From NCBI GenBank assembly GCA_940747215.1, contig CALNWS010000037.1:1-44920 (forward strand): DNA of 44,920 nt. Reading direction: 5' to 3'. Each line of letters begins with the position of its first letter. Position 1 is the stretch's first letter. Below are positions 1 through 8,793 of the stretch, in pieces. A program made the position numbers and the translations under genes. The stretch is from an uncultured Paraburkholderia sp. (lineage in GTDB: Bacteria > Pseudomonadota > Gammaproteobacteria > Burkholderiales > Burkholderiaceae). The notes below the pieces were generated by a model. It worked only from the letters and a program-made list of their open reading frames with translations. It was not told the DNA's origin and ran no database searches.

Positions 1-1
1 C

Positions 2-43
2 ACCCATTTCGGCAAGATGCTCGCTCGCTTCGAAAACCGCTGA
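2..43 (+). CDS. C-terminal end of an unidentified protein (partial)
   Basis: The first complete frame at the left edge reads THFGKMLARFENR followed by TGA at 41-43. It has Burkholderia-like codon use and looks like the end of a gene that starts outside the window. Too little remains to name a family. A short gap follows before the next gene, which is on the other strand. Confidence 0.35.
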   Translation, partial: THFGKMLARFENR

Positions 44-97
44 TCAGCGATCACCTTCAACCGAAAGGACCCGTCACGTTCAACCCGAATCCCCTGA

Positions 98-1077
98 TCA
101 CGTTCGCCAAAATACGCAGCGTGACGTTTGAAACGCACCCGTGTGCTTTTCCTTCGCTCCGATGTTGTTATCCGGCACTGACGCACCCGCAGCGCGGCGC
201 GCGTGATAGTCCGCTGCCCAAGAGGGCGGCGCGAAGAGCGCGCGCCATTTGTTGTGCCAGCCGCGCACGCTCGAAAAGTCCGATGCCATCGACGCCCATT
301 CGTGAAACGTCGCCTTAAGCGGGTTATAAGTGTGCAGCGGTTCGACGATGCCGTAGACGGGCGCATCGAGCGGATCTTCGTCCACGTAGCTGCCGAACGA
401 ACAGGCGATCCCAGATCACGAGCACGCCGGCGTAGTTGCGGTCGATATAACGATCGTTGCGCGCGTGATGTACGCGATGAATCGACGGCGTGTTGAGCAC
501 GTATTCGAGCCAGCCGAGCTTACCGATCGCCTGCGTGTGCACGAAGAACTGAAAGCCGAGATTGATGAGCACGGAAAGCCGAGATTGATGAGCACGATGG
601 CGACGATCTGCTTCGGCGGAAAACCGAGCACGGCGAGCGGAATCCAGAAGACCCACATGCCCGCGATCGGATACATGAAGCTCTGCCGGAACGCCGTGGA
701 AAAATTCATGCGCTCCGACGAGTGATGCACGACATGCGCGGCCCACAGCCAGCGCACGCGATGGCTGCAACGATGAAACACGTAATAGAGCAGGTCCTGC
801 GCGATGAACAGCACGACGAACGAAACCCACGTGGCGGGCTACGTGTAGACGCGATAACGGTCGTAGAAAAACGCGTAGACGGGAATGATGACGAGCCACG
901 CGAGTTTGTCGGTGGCCTGCTGCATGAGCGCGAGCGCGGCGTTGCAGATCGTGTCGTGACAGTTGTAGAGAGCTGCGCGCCGGGCCGCGTGCGCAGCAGG
1001 TGCCACGCCTCCCAGCCGATACATGCGAGAAAGACTGGCGCCATGGCGAGCAGCAGCAATTCGGCGTCAAATTGCAT
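98..1077 (-). pseudogene. Sterol desaturase / fatty acid hydroxylase family protein, broken
   Basis: Reading from ATG at 1077, the protein begins MQFDAELLLLAMAPVFLACIGWEAW, a membrane segment. It then shifts frame near 970. The next part contains the di-iron histidine boxes of the family: HRCSH, HVVHH and, after another shift, HRVHH. These residues bind two irons in membrane-bound hydroxylases and desaturases. An in-frame TAG lies near 845 (YRVYT-stop-PATWV). A 23-bp tandem duplication at 551-596 adds a further shift, and one more occurs near 400 before the tail (DEDPLDAPVYG to the stop at 98). With at least four lesions no full-length enzyme can be made. The family is clear; the substrate is not. 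Confidence 0.85.
551..596. repeat. Perfect 23-bp tandem duplication
   Basis: Positions 551-573 and 574-596 are identical, beginning GAAAGCCGAGATTG. The extra 23 bases are not a multiple of three and shift the frame of the sterol desaturase gene. The codons for INLGF appear twice in different frames, so this is a recent slippage-type duplication. Confidence 0.95.
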
Positions 1078-1284
1078 GGTGTCTTCCTCCGTGGTTCCTA
1101 ACCGCAGCGTGTGGTGCAGCGGGTCTTGTTGTTATTGTTCGAGCGGACCACGCAGGCCATGTCGCATGCGATGTTTTGCGCAGCACATGAACGACGCGCC
1201 GCGCGCGCTCCTCAAACACTGCCCGACAGCGTACACGCTCGGGTGCGTTGCGGCGCGCGGCTTCTATAGAAGAAATCCTCAGTG

Positions 1285-1308
1285 ACCCGCGCGTTTATGC
1301 GGGTTTTC
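1285..1308 (+). terminator. Possible terminator hairpin
   Basis: ACCCGC (1285-1290) and GCGGGT (1299-1304) form a 6-bp stem with an 8-base loop, followed by TTTC. The T-run is on the plus strand although both flanking genes are on the minus strand. It may be weak or belong to a lost gene. The rest of 1078-1333 shows no gene. Confidence 0.3.
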
Positions 1309-1333
1309 CTAGGCTTGCTGACAGGTGCTTCGC

Positions 1334-1903
1334 TCACCGGCGCGGTGACTTTCGTGAAGCCTTGCGACGGTCCCTGATACACACCCATTCGAGCAGCGCA
1401 TCGTGCGCGGCGCGCGCCGCTTCCGAATGCGGATCGTTGATGATGCTCACCACGACGTAGCTGTTGCCGTCCGCGGAAGCGACGTAGCCCACGATCGCGC
1501 GCACGTTGCGCAACGTGCCGGTCTTGATGTGCGCGTTGCCGCCGGCGCTCGCGTTCGTGAGACGGTTTCGCATGGTGCCGTCCACGCCTGCAATAGGCAG
1601 CGATTCGACGAACACCTAGGCAACCGGGCTCGCGTTCGCGCGTTGCAGAAGGTCGGCGAGCGAGAGCGCGGTGACGTGCTCTTCGCGCGAGAGACTGGAG
1701 CCGTTGTCTAGCCTGAGGTACTCCATGTCGAGCGCGTCGCAGCGCAGGAATGCCTGAATCGCACGTGCCGATTTGGCTGGCGTGGCGGGGCCTTTATCTT
1801 CGACGGCGCCGATCGTCAGGAACAGGTTGCGCGCCATCGTGTTGTTGCTGAACTTGTTGATGTCGCGAACGATGTCAGAGAACATCGGCCCTTGGTAAAG
1901 GGA
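1334..1903 (-). pseudogene. dacB: D-alanyl-D-alanine carboxypeptidase DacB (PBP4), C-terminal part only
   Basis: PBP4-type enzymes trim peptidoglycan in the periplasm. The visible sequence runs from about MFSDIVRDINKFSNNTMARNLFL through the LDNGSSLSREE stretch to the third active-site motif KTGT in NAHIKTGTLRNVRAIVGYV. The SxxK motif, the SxN region and the signal peptide are absent. The N-terminal half is missing and upstream sequence is non-coding, which points to a 5' deletion. An in-frame TAG near 1618 (SPVA-stop-VFVESLPIAG) breaks what is left, and the C-terminus is frameshifted near 1390. In related genomes dacB often neighbours the two-component genes that follow here. Confidence 0.82.
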
Positions 1904-2218
1904 AGCGGGCGGTGGATCAATTTATTCGGCGTGCCTCGCTCGTGGCACTCCCGCTGTTTCGACCGAAAACGCGCGGCGTTTCCCGTGACAGCGTAGTGAT
2001 GCGTTCGTGAACGCGGCAACCATCGGTCATGCAATGCGATGCTGCAGAAATGACGCGTTCCGCATGAAGGCGCGGAGCGCGCGCACTCACCGCGCGACGC
2101 GAAGCGCTCATTGTGGAGACATGCCGCCGCGCTGTGGTGGAAAAAGCGCCACGCGGCGTGCAGGCCCGGTGCGGGCGCTAGAATGCGGCATCGTCAAATG
2201 TTTCGGAGCCGTACGACC
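1904..2218. other. Intergenic remnant between dacB and the response regulator
   Basis: This stretch of about 315 bp shows no credible gene on either strand. It lies where the missing 5' half of dacB and a divergent promoter region would be expected, so it probably carries a deletion junction. No clear terminator or promoter could be picked out. Confidence 0.4.
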
Positions 2219-2850
2219 ATGCGCATATTGCTTGTCGAAGACGACCGGATAATCGCCGAGGGCGTACGCAAGGCGTTGCGCGGCGAAGGCTTCGCGGTCG
2301 ACTGGGTGGAAGACGGCCAGCCTTACGATCTCGTGCTGCTCAATCTCGGCCTGCCGAGGCGCGACGGCCTCGACATGCTGCGCACGTTGCGCGCGCGGCA
2401 CGCGATTCCCGTGCTGATCGTCACCGCACGCGACGCCATCGCGGATCGCGTGAAAGGTCTCGATGCCGGCGCCGACGACTATCTCGTCAAACCGTTCGAT
2501 CTCGACGAACTCGGCGCCCGCATGCGCGCGCTGATCCGCCGTTAGTCGGGACGCAGCGATTCGACCATTCGCCACGGCAATCTCACGCTCGACCCGGCCT
2601 CGCACCAAGTCACGCTCGACGGCGCGCCGGTCGCGCTTCTGCACGTGAATTTGCGCTGCTTGAGGCGCTGCTCGCTCGGCCCGGCGCGGTGCTCTCGAAG
2701 AGTCAGCTCGAAGAAAAGATGTATGGCTGGGGCGAAGAGATCGGCAGCAATACCGTCGAGGTCTACATTCACGCGCTGCGCAAGACGCTCGGCGCCGATC
2801 TGATCCGCAACGTGCGCGGTCTCGGATACATGATCGCGAAGGATGCCTGA
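2219..2850 (+). pseudogene. OmpR-family response regulator, broken, with the phospho-acceptor Asp replaced by Asn
   Basis: From ATG 2219 the receiver domain reads MRILLVEDDRIIAEGVRKAL, with the acidic pair and the VTARD and LVKPFDLDEL motifs intact. The phospho-acceptor position in DLVLLNLGLPRRDGL is Asn (AAT) where family members have Asp. About a dozen residues between WVEDG and PYDLV are also missing, in frame. TAG at 2542-2544 ends the frame after the receiver. The winged-helix output domain follows in other frames (LDPASHQVTLDGAPVAL, then SKSQLEEKMYGWGEE and VEVYIHALRKTLGADLIRNVRGLGYM) and ends at TGA 2848-2850. It resembles QseB/PmrA-type regulators and overlaps its kinase gene by a few bases. 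Confidence 0.88.
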
Positions 2851-3976
2851 GCCGATGTGTTCGATTCGCCGCCAATTGCTGGTCTGGCTGATTGCGCTCG
2901 TGTTGCTCGGCGTCGGCATCGCGGGCTGGCTGATCTATCGCCAGGCGCTCGCCGAAGCCAACGAACTGTTCGATTACCAACTGGAGCAAATCGCTGTGGC
3001 GTTGCCGTCTGAACCGTTCTCGCAGGTGCTGGGTTCGCGCGATACGGGCGACGAAGGCATCGTGCTGCAGATCTGGAATCGCAACGGCGTGCTGATGTAT
3101 TACTCACTCGCGCCGCGCGCCGAGCTTAGTTTCTCGACCGAGCATACGGATCGCGGCGAGTGGCGCGTATATGGCGCGAACGTCACGTTGCGCACGTTGT
3201 GGCCGCTGATCGTGCTGCTGCCGTTGCTCGGGCTCGCGGTGTGGGTGATCGTCGGGTGCGGGCTGCGGGCCTTTGCGGCGCGTCACCACCGCGCTCGACG
3301 CGCGTCATCCGGAAGCGCTCGATCCGCTGCCTGACCAGCGCCTGCCGCTCGAAGTGCAGCCGCTCGTGCGCGCGTTGAACGGCCTGCTCGATAGGCTTGC
3401 AACGGCGCTGGATATCCAGAAGGAGAAGGCATTCGTCGCCGATGCCGCGCATGAGTTGCGCACGCCGCTGGCCGCCGTGCAGATCCAGTCGCAGCTCGTC
3501 GCGCGCGCGAAAGACGACGCCACGCGCAGCGAAGCGCTCGCCGATCTGCAGGCCGGCGTGACGCGCGCGACGCGTCTTGCCGAACAGCTGCTCGCGCTCG
3601 CGCGCTCGGAGCCCGACGGCGTTGTAGCCACCGACGCGGAAGCGCTGCGCGTGATGTTCAACAACCTCGTCGACAACGCGACGAAATACACGCCGCGCGG
3701 CGGCCGCGTGGACGTGGGCTTGCGGGTGGAAGAAGGGCATCCCGTCGTACGGATCGCCGATAGCGGACCGGGCATCGACCCGGAAGAACGCCACCGCGTG
3801 TTCGACCGTTTCTAGTTTCTACAGTGTGGGCGCCGGCGCGAACCGCGTGCGCACGGACGTGGCGGGAGCAGCCTAGGGCTTGCCATCGTGCGCCGGATTG
3901 CCACGCAGAGCACCACGCGGCGGTGTCGCTCGACGAGTCGCCGGCCGGCGGTTTGCAGGTCTCGGTGAAATTCTGA
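2843..3976 (+). pseudogene. Sensor histidine kinase (partner of the preceding regulator), broken
   Basis: The N-terminus has a first membrane helix (LLVWLIALVLLGVGIAGWLIY), a short periplasmic domain and a second helix (LWPLIVLLPLLGLAVWVIV). The frame shifts near 3275, in the linker. The next frame contains the H-box ADAAHELRTPLAAVQ with its phospho-accepting His, the N-box NNLVDNATKYTP and the G1 box IADSGPGID. A 7-bp tandem duplication at 3808-3821 creates a TAG and a shift right after VFDRF. The G2 region that follows is scrambled (a second TAG near 3875) before the tail LQVSVKF and TGA at 3974-3976. It is a QseC-type kinase by domain layout; the signal it senses is unknown. Confidence 0.87.
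3808..3821. repeat. 7-bp tandem duplication (GTTTCTA twice)
   Basis: GTTTCTA at 3808-3814 is repeated at 3815-3821. Removing one copy restores the reading GAC CGT TTC TAC AGT GTG GGC, the expected continuation of the kinase. The duplication creates both the TAG stop and the frameshift. Confidence 0.85.
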
Positions 3977-4141
3977 ACGTGGAGCTTTCGGTTCGTAAAG
4001 TACGCGTATCTGGCTTAAACGGGCCTTAAAAGCCCATTATTCCTGACTGTGGAGCGATCTGTCGCTGCTTAAGACTCTTTTAAGCGATGGCCTTTACGCT
4101 TCAAACTATTCCAAAGCCTCTCTCCCAGTCAGGAGTACACG

Positions 4142-5018
4142 ATGAACGCGAAAACCTTGTCCCGCAGCGCTGTTGCAGTAGCTGTTGCCGTGGCGCTCTC
4201 CGTCGGCTATGTGGCTGGGCATCGCGACGTGTCCGCGCCGCAGGTCATCTCGCCGGCGCAAGCCGCGATGATGCCTGCCGAAGCTGCCGCAAAAACCGGC
4301 ATTCCCGACTTCTCGGGTCTCGTCGAAACCTACGGCCCGGCCGTAGTCAACATCAGCGCCAAGCACGTGGTCAAGCAGACCGCGCTGCGCGGCAATCAGG
4401 GCAACGGCAACCAGTTGCCGATCGATCCGAGCGACCCATTCTACCAGTTCTACAAGCACTTCTTCGGCGGCATGCCCGGCATGCAGGGCTGCGACGGCGG
4501 CGATGTGCCGGATCAGCCGAGCGCGAGTCTGGGCTCGGGCTTCATCGTCAGCAGCGACGGCTACATCCTGACCAACGCGCACGTCGTGGACGGCGCGAAC
4601 GTCGTCACCGTGAAGCTCACTGACAAGCGCGAATTCAAGGCGAAGGTCGTGGGCGCGGACAAGCAGTCCGACGTTGCCGTGCTGAAGATCGACGCAAGCG
4701 ATCTGCCGACCGTGAAGATCGGCGATCCGTGCCAGAGCAAGGTCGGCCAGTGGGTGGTCGCGATCGGCTCGCCTTATGGTTTCGACAACACCCGTGACGT
4801 CCGGTATCGTCAGCGCGAAGTCGCGCTTGCTGCCAAACGAGAACTACACGCCGTTTATCCAGCCCGACGTGCCAGGCGACGTAATTCTTGCGGTGAACGG
4901 CCGTCCGATCTCGAGCGTCGATCAGCTCAAGCAGATGATCGCCAGTGCAGGCAACAGCATTGCGCTGCTGATCCAGCGCGACAACGCCCAGATCTTCGTA
5001 CCGGTCGATCTCGGCTGA
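4142..5018 (+). pseudogene. HtrA/DegP (MucD)-type periplasmic serine protease with the catalytic core deleted
   Basis: ATG 4142 is preceded by AGGAG. The N-terminus is a signal/anchor segment ([18 protein letters not shown]). The protease domain shows the catalytic His in NAHVVD (residue 147) and Asp in SDVAVLKI (residue 177). A one-base insertion near 4790 shifts the frame at PYGFDNT. The sequence then resumes as [27 protein letters not shown] and jumps directly to [14 protein letters not shown], the end of a PDZ domain. The GNSGGP serine loop, the first PDZ domain and most of the second are gone, a loss of very roughly 200 residues against the usual ~500. The product cannot be a protease. 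In related genomes such genes follow the two-component pair. Confidence 0.9.
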
Positions 5019-5038
5019 AGGTCACCAACATAATGCTT

Positions 5039-5078
5039 GCCGGTCCGTTGCATGAACTGCTGACGGACCGGTTTTTTC
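5039..5078 (+). terminator. Rho-independent terminator after the protease gene
   Basis: CGGTCCGT (5041-5048) pairs with ACGGACCG (5063-5070) across a 14-base loop and is followed by GTTTTTTCG. Its position just after the protease stop codon fits its role. Confidence 0.85.
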
Positions 5079-5219
5079 GTCCGCAAAAAGCGGGGGCCGG
5101 GACACCGGGCGCCGCGCGGCAAGGCGCACGGGCGTTTCCACGTGATCCAGGCCGACGCTTGGTACGCAGGTTGCGTCTCTCGTGTCGTGATTCGGACCGC
5201 GCGCCGCACTTCCGACGGT

Positions 5220-5245
5220 GCCGGCACGGACCGCCGGCACGGACC
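5220..5245. repeat. 13-bp tandem duplication (GCCGGCACGGACC twice)
   Basis: GCCGGCACGGACC at 5220-5232 is followed directly by an identical copy at 5233-5245. It lies in the leader of the next gene, about 40 bp before its start codon, and does not touch a reading frame. Confidence 0.92.
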
Positions 5246-5284
5246 ACATGACGATTCATAAGGACCATAACAAGGAGCGAACCG

Positions 5285-5773
5285 ATGAAACCCCAACGCA
5301 ATCAGCGAAAGATCGTAGCCGCCGCGGTGTGCGCGGCGCTCACGCTCAGTCTGGCAGGCGGCGCTTATGCGCAGGCAAGCGACGTGACCGGCGGCACGAC
5401 CACCGATCAAAGCAGTGTGGGCAACGCCAACGGTGGCGGTCTGCCGCAAATCCAGCAGCAGGGCGGCGTTTCGTATGTGTCGGGCGGCGTCGGTCTGGTT
5501 GAATCGAAGGCATTGCAGCACGCGCAAAGCCAGTGGCCGCTGTCGCTGCGCTTTACCGGATCGGGTTCCGATTTCCTCGCCGACGTCCACGTTCACGTGG
5601 TCGACGCACACAGCGGGGAAGTGCTGAGCGCGACTTCGCGCGGGACCGTACATGCTGGTGAAACTGCGCCCGGGCCGCTATACCGTGCACGCTCATACAA
5701 GGACAAGGATCACGACCAGTCCAAGGCGGTGACGGTACCGGCTAAGGGCACGGCCAAGGCCGCGTTCTACTGA
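5285..5773 (+). CDS. Small exported protein with a carboxypeptidase-regulatory-like domain
   Basis: ATG 5285 follows a good AAGGAG site. The first 30 or so residues form a signal peptide ending LAGGAYAQA. The mature part contains GGVSYVSGGVGLVES and a beta-rich segment LSLRFTGSGSDFLADVHVHVVD, typical of Burkholderia carboxypeptidase-regulatory-like proteins. Between about 5643 and 5693 the family sequence (GPYMLVKLRPGRYTVHA) appears in another frame, and the original frame returns at YKDKDHDQ. Two compensating indels have therefore garbled about 17 residues without ending the protein. Function is unknown; the gene may be damaged rather than healthy. Confidence 0.72.
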   Translation: MKPQRNQRKIVAAAVCAALTLSLAGGAYAQASDVTGGTTTDQSSVGNANGGGLPQIQQQGGVSYVSGGVGLVESKALQHAQSQWPLSLRFTGSGSDFLADVHVHVVDAHSGEVLSATSRGTVHAGETAPGPLYRARSYKDKDHDQSKAVTVPAKGTAKAAFY

Positions 5774-5791
5774 ACATGCAGTAACGCGCGA

Positions 5792-5839
5792 GCCTTCCTG
5801 AGGGCATGTTTGTACCAGGTGCAACTGGCGCAGGAAGGC
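5792..5839. other. Long-range inverted repeat, possible RNA hairpin
   Basis: GCCTTCCTG (5792-5800) is the exact reverse complement of CAGGAAGGC (5831-5839), with 30 bases between. It sits between the stop of the exported protein and the next hairpin. Confidence 0.45.
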
Positions 5840-5871
5840 CGCACGATCGCGCGAAGTTTGGCCGATAATGA

Positions 5872-5902
5872 AGCCACGGGTATGCCCGTGGCTTGTTTGT
5901 TT
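5872..5902 (+). terminator. Terminator-like hairpin
   Basis: AGCCACGGG (5872-5880) pairs perfectly with CCCGTGGCT (5885-5893) over a 4-base loop and is followed by TGTTTGTTT. It fits a terminator for the exported-protein gene, ending about 45 bp before the DUF427 start. Confidence 0.7.
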
Positions 5903-5944
5903 GGACGACCCACACTGAGCGCACATCATCTAGGGAGCCGGGAC

Positions 5945-6336
5945 ATGAGCGATGCATTGACTCCTCAGGACAACCCCGCCGCCAGCGCGGGCACCCATAC
6001 CATTTCGATCACCGACAACACGCACCGGGTGCGGATGATTCACAGCGGCATCACGATGGCCGACACGCAGGCGGGTCTCACGCTTTCGGAAACCGGCCTG
6101 CCTGACGTGTCTATTTCCCGCGCCGCAACGTGAACATGGCGCGCCTCGAACGTTCCACGCACATCACGTATTGCCCGTTCAAGGGCGACGCCACGTACTT
6201 CCATCTCCATGCCGAAGACGGCGTGATCGAAAACGCCGTGTGGAGTTACGAAGCGCCGTTCGAGGTGACCATGCAGATCAAGAGGTATCTCGCGTTTTAT
6301 GCGTCGCGCGTCGACCGCATCGATCAGACGTCCTGA
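5945..6336 (+). pseudogene. DUF427 domain protein, frameshifted
   Basis: From ATG 5945 the frame reads MSDALTPQDNPAASAGTHTISIT and continues to GLPDV. It then shifts (SISRAAT-stop), while the family sequence YFPRRNVNMARLERSTHITYCPFKGDATYFHL continues one frame over to the stop at 6336. A single lost base near 6110 explains it (expected TAC TAT TTC CCG). The conserved DUF427 core, including YCPFKG and VWSYE, is present. The molecular function of the family is not established. Confidence 0.85.
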
Positions 6337-6368
6337 TCCGCGACCATGCGTTCATCGAGGAGCCCCGA

Positions 6369-7110
6369 ATGGAACTGAACGACGTATTGCGGATTTCGCT
6401 CTGGCACCGTCCGCCGTATGGGACGCGCTGCAGGATCTCGCGTTGTTGCGGGCGAGCCTCGACAACTGCGAATCGTTCACGCGCCTGCCGCACGGCGAAT
6501 ATGTGTTGACTATGACGGTGCCGCTCGTTCCGCTGCGCGCCCGTGGCCGGTCAGGATTCCGGTCCGACCGAGGCGGAGCGCCGCACGATCAACTTCAGGG
6601 CGCGCGCCGAAGGCGTCGGCGCATTGCGCGGACAGATCGAAGTGAAACTGCGCGCCGACGAGAGCGCGTCCGGTGCAAGCCACGACGGCGAGCGCGGCAC
6701 GCGGATCGATTACACACGATCTGGGCGACGTCGTCGGGGCCGCTTGCGGAATTGCCTAGGCGTCAGCTGGAAAACGCGCTGCATCATTTCGCCGACGACT
6801 TTCTTCACCGAGTTCACCGTCGTCGTGCAAGCTAAATACGGGCAGGGGCCGAACGAGGCGCGCGGGACGTCGGCGCGGCGTCAACATGTCTTTCTGCGGC
6901 CGATCAACCTGGGCGGCATGGCGCGCCGTGTGCGCGCCGATCACAGCAGCGCGCTGACAAACCGTGCGGCGAGCGCTTCACACAGCGGCATTTCGCATGG
7001 CGTGTCGCATCGCGTCGAGTCCGCACGCCGTGCCGAACTGGGCGTGGGCCGCGATGATTTTTCTGGCCGCGCTGCTGTTGTATGTGGCGCGCTGGATCAG
7101 CGAGCATTGA
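6369..7110 (+). pseudogene. CoxG-like (SRPBCC, carbon monoxide dehydrogenase subunit G type) protein, broken
   Basis: ATG 6369 opens MELNDVLRISL, and after a shift near 6398 continues APSAVWDALQDLALLRASLDNCESF, the usual start of CoxG-like membrane-recruitment proteins. Further segments lie in alternating frames: VAGQDSGPTEAERRTINFRARAEG, IWATSSGPLAELPRRQLENALHHFADDF, and a C-terminal membrane helix NWAWAAMIFLAALLLYVARWISEH ending at TGA 7108-7110. At least three frameshifts are needed to join them. CoxG proteins attach molybdenum hydroxylases to the membrane, but no such hydroxylase gene is visible here. Confidence 0.78.
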
Positions 7111-7128
7111 TCCGATGCGTGGGGCGCA

Positions 7129-7233
7129 ATGCTCCACGAGCCTGGCGACTTGCCGGATGAAGCCCATATGTCGCGTCCACGCGACTACGAAATCGCGCTG
7201 TATCGATACAAATCGGGCTATGGATCGGCGTGA
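7129..7233 (+). CDS. Small hypothetical ORF (34 codons)
   Basis: ATG 7129 opens a frame reading MLHEPGDLPDEAHMSRPRDY and ending KSGYGSA-TGA. I do not recognise it. A second ATG in frame at 7168 could be used instead. It may be a remnant of a longer gene or non-coding; there is no convincing ribosome binding site. Confidence 0.22.
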   Translation: MLHEPGDLPDEAHMSRPRDYEIALYRYKSGYGSA

Positions 7234-7354
7234 GTTTCGTTATATGCTGCGCCGCTGACGGCCAAGCGCCGCCGCGGGAACAATGCGATCATCTCCATGG
7301 AAGCCGACGCTGCCTTCGCGCGGCTCATCCATGTTCAATCTCACAGGAGTTGCC

Positions 7355-7981
7355 ATGTCCGTACCGCGCCGCGCGCTGATCGTCATCGACGTCCAGAACG
7401 AATACGTTACCGGCGATCTGCCGATCGAATTTCCCGACGTGCACACCTCGCTCGCCAACATCGAGCGCGCGATGGATGCAGTGCGGGCCGCCGGCGTGCC
7501 GATCGTCGTCGTGCAGAACGTGGTGCCGCCCAATTCGCCGGTCTTTGCTCGCGGCAGCGCGGGCGCGGAACTGCATCCGATCATGAGCGAGCGTCTGCAC
7601 GATCACTTCGTCGAGAAGTCGCTGCCGAGCGCATTCGCGAACACGGATCTGGGCGAGTGGCTCGCCGCGCAGCAGATCGACACGCTCACGGTGACGGGCT
7701 ACATGACGCACAACTGCGATGCCTCGACGGTTTTTCACGCGGTGCATGCGGGTTTCGCCGTCGAATTTCTGCACGACGCGACCGGCTCGCTGCCGTACGA
7801 GAACAGCGCGGGCGAGGCGAGCGCGGAAGAGATTCACCGGGTGTTCAGCGTGGTGCTGCAGTCGCGTTTCGCGGCGGTGACAAGTACCGACGACTGGATC
7901 GCGGCGCTCAAGAGTGGAGCGCCGCTCGAACGCGGCAATATTTATGCGTCGAATCAGGCGGCGCGGGCCGCTACGGTTTGA
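7355..7981 (+). CDS. Isochorismatase-family cysteine hydrolase
   Basis: This intact 208-residue gene has the full catalytic set of the family: Asp in IVIDVQN (residue 12), Lys in VEKSLPSAF (residue 88) and the nucleophilic Cys in MTHNCDAST (residue 121, preceded by the VTGYMTHN cis-peptide loop). Members hydrolyse amides or vinyl ethers (nicotinamidase, N-carbamoylsarcosine hydrolase, isochorismatase), and the substrate here cannot be deduced. ATG 7355 is chosen because CACAGGAG precedes it and the family starts there; the frame is open further upstream. It is the first gene of the undamaged stretch. Confidence 0.88.
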   Translation: MSVPRRALIVIDVQNEYVTGDLPIEFPDVHTSLANIERAMDAVRAAGVPIVVVQNVVPPNSPVFARGSAGAELHPIMSERLHDHFVEKSLPSAFANTDLGEWLAAQQIDTLTVTGYMTHNCDASTVFHAVHAGFAVEFLHDATGSLPYENSAGEASAEEIHRVFSVVLQSRFAAVTSTDDWIAALKSGAPLERGNIYASNQAARAATV

Positions 7982-8019
7982 GCCGGCTATGAACGTCTGA
8001 TCGGAGCCGATCTGAGCGC

Positions 8020-8661
8020 TTAAGGTTTACGCTTGCGCAGCGCGGGGCTAAGTCGCAAGGCGTCGAACAGGGCGTCGACGAGCTGCTGCGCATGCGCGCC
8101 GAAGTCGGTGGCGCCGGGCAAAAACAGCATGTCGCGCAGCGAGCCGCTCACGAACGAATGCACCATCGCGGCGGCGAGCTTCGTGTCGAGGTCGGCCGGC
8201 ACCTGGCCTTTGGAGACCGCGTTGCGCAAACCGCCTTCGATTTTCGCGAGCCCTTCGCGCATGTTGGTCTGATAGCGGATCATGACCGGTCCCATTTCCT
8301 CGACCAGCTCACATTTCAGAAACAGGATGTCGAAGACGCGCCGGCGGCGCGGGTCGTTGGCGGTGTCGCGCAGACATACGACGCAGATTTCCATGATCCG
8401 GCCAAGCGGATCGGGTTCGTTGGGGTCTTGCGATGCGGCTTTGAGTTCGTCGAGCGGCAGCAGCACGCGGTCGAACATTTCGGTGAAGAGGTCGCTTTTG
8501 TGTGCGAAATGCCAGTAGATCGCGCCGCGTGTGACGCCCGCGGCCTGTGCGATGTCGGCAAGCGAGGTGCGCGACACACCTTTCTCGAAGAACACACGCT
8601 CGGCTGCGTCGAGAATACTGTTGCGCGTCTCCAGCGCTTCTTCTTTTGTTCTTCTGACCAT
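8020..8661 (-). CDS. bpeR: TetR-family repressor of the divergent efflux operon (BpeR/AcrR type)
   Basis: The intact 213-residue protein starts at ATG 8661 (MVRRTKEEALETRNSILDAA). Residues 10-57 form the TetR helix-turn-helix (VSRTSLADIAQAAGVTRGAIYWHFAHKSDLF). The C-terminal ligand domain resembles AcrR, TtgR and BpeR, which release DNA when they bind drugs. It is transcribed away from the efflux genes, with a 441-bp gap holding an AcrR-like operator. The frame is open upstream to 8715, but 8661 matches family starts. Regulation of the neighbouring pump is inferred from this arrangement. Confidence 0.88.
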   Translation of the reverse strand: MVRRTKEEALETRNSILDAAERVFFEKGVSRTSLADIAQAAGVTRGAIYWHFAHKSDLFTEMFDRVLLPLDELKAASQDPNEPDPLGRIMEICVVCLRDTANDPRRRRVFDILFLKCELVEEMGPVMIRYQTNMREGLAKIEGGLRNAVSKGQVPADLDTKLAAAMVHSFVSGSLRDMLFLPGATDFGAHAQQLVDALFDALRLSPALRKRKP

Positions 8662-8793
8662 GTTAGTGTGACCTGCCCTGAATGCTGGGGTTTTCCCGGG
8701 TGCTATCCGGCCCACCTGGTGACAATCCGTCTACTATTTACCAATATATGAACTGATCTTGCGGGCGGCCAGCCCGACAGAACAAATTTGCAC

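Noticed and set aside
2108..2989. 293-codon minus-strand frame opposite the response regulator
   Set aside because: Low-complexity Arg/Ala/Glu translation opposite a recognised response regulator; a shadow frame in GC-rich DNA.
7999..8012. GATCGG-AG-CCGATC inverted repeat as a terminator
   Set aside because: The two-base centre cannot form a hairpin loop without opening the stem, and no T-run follows. It may be chance or a protein site.
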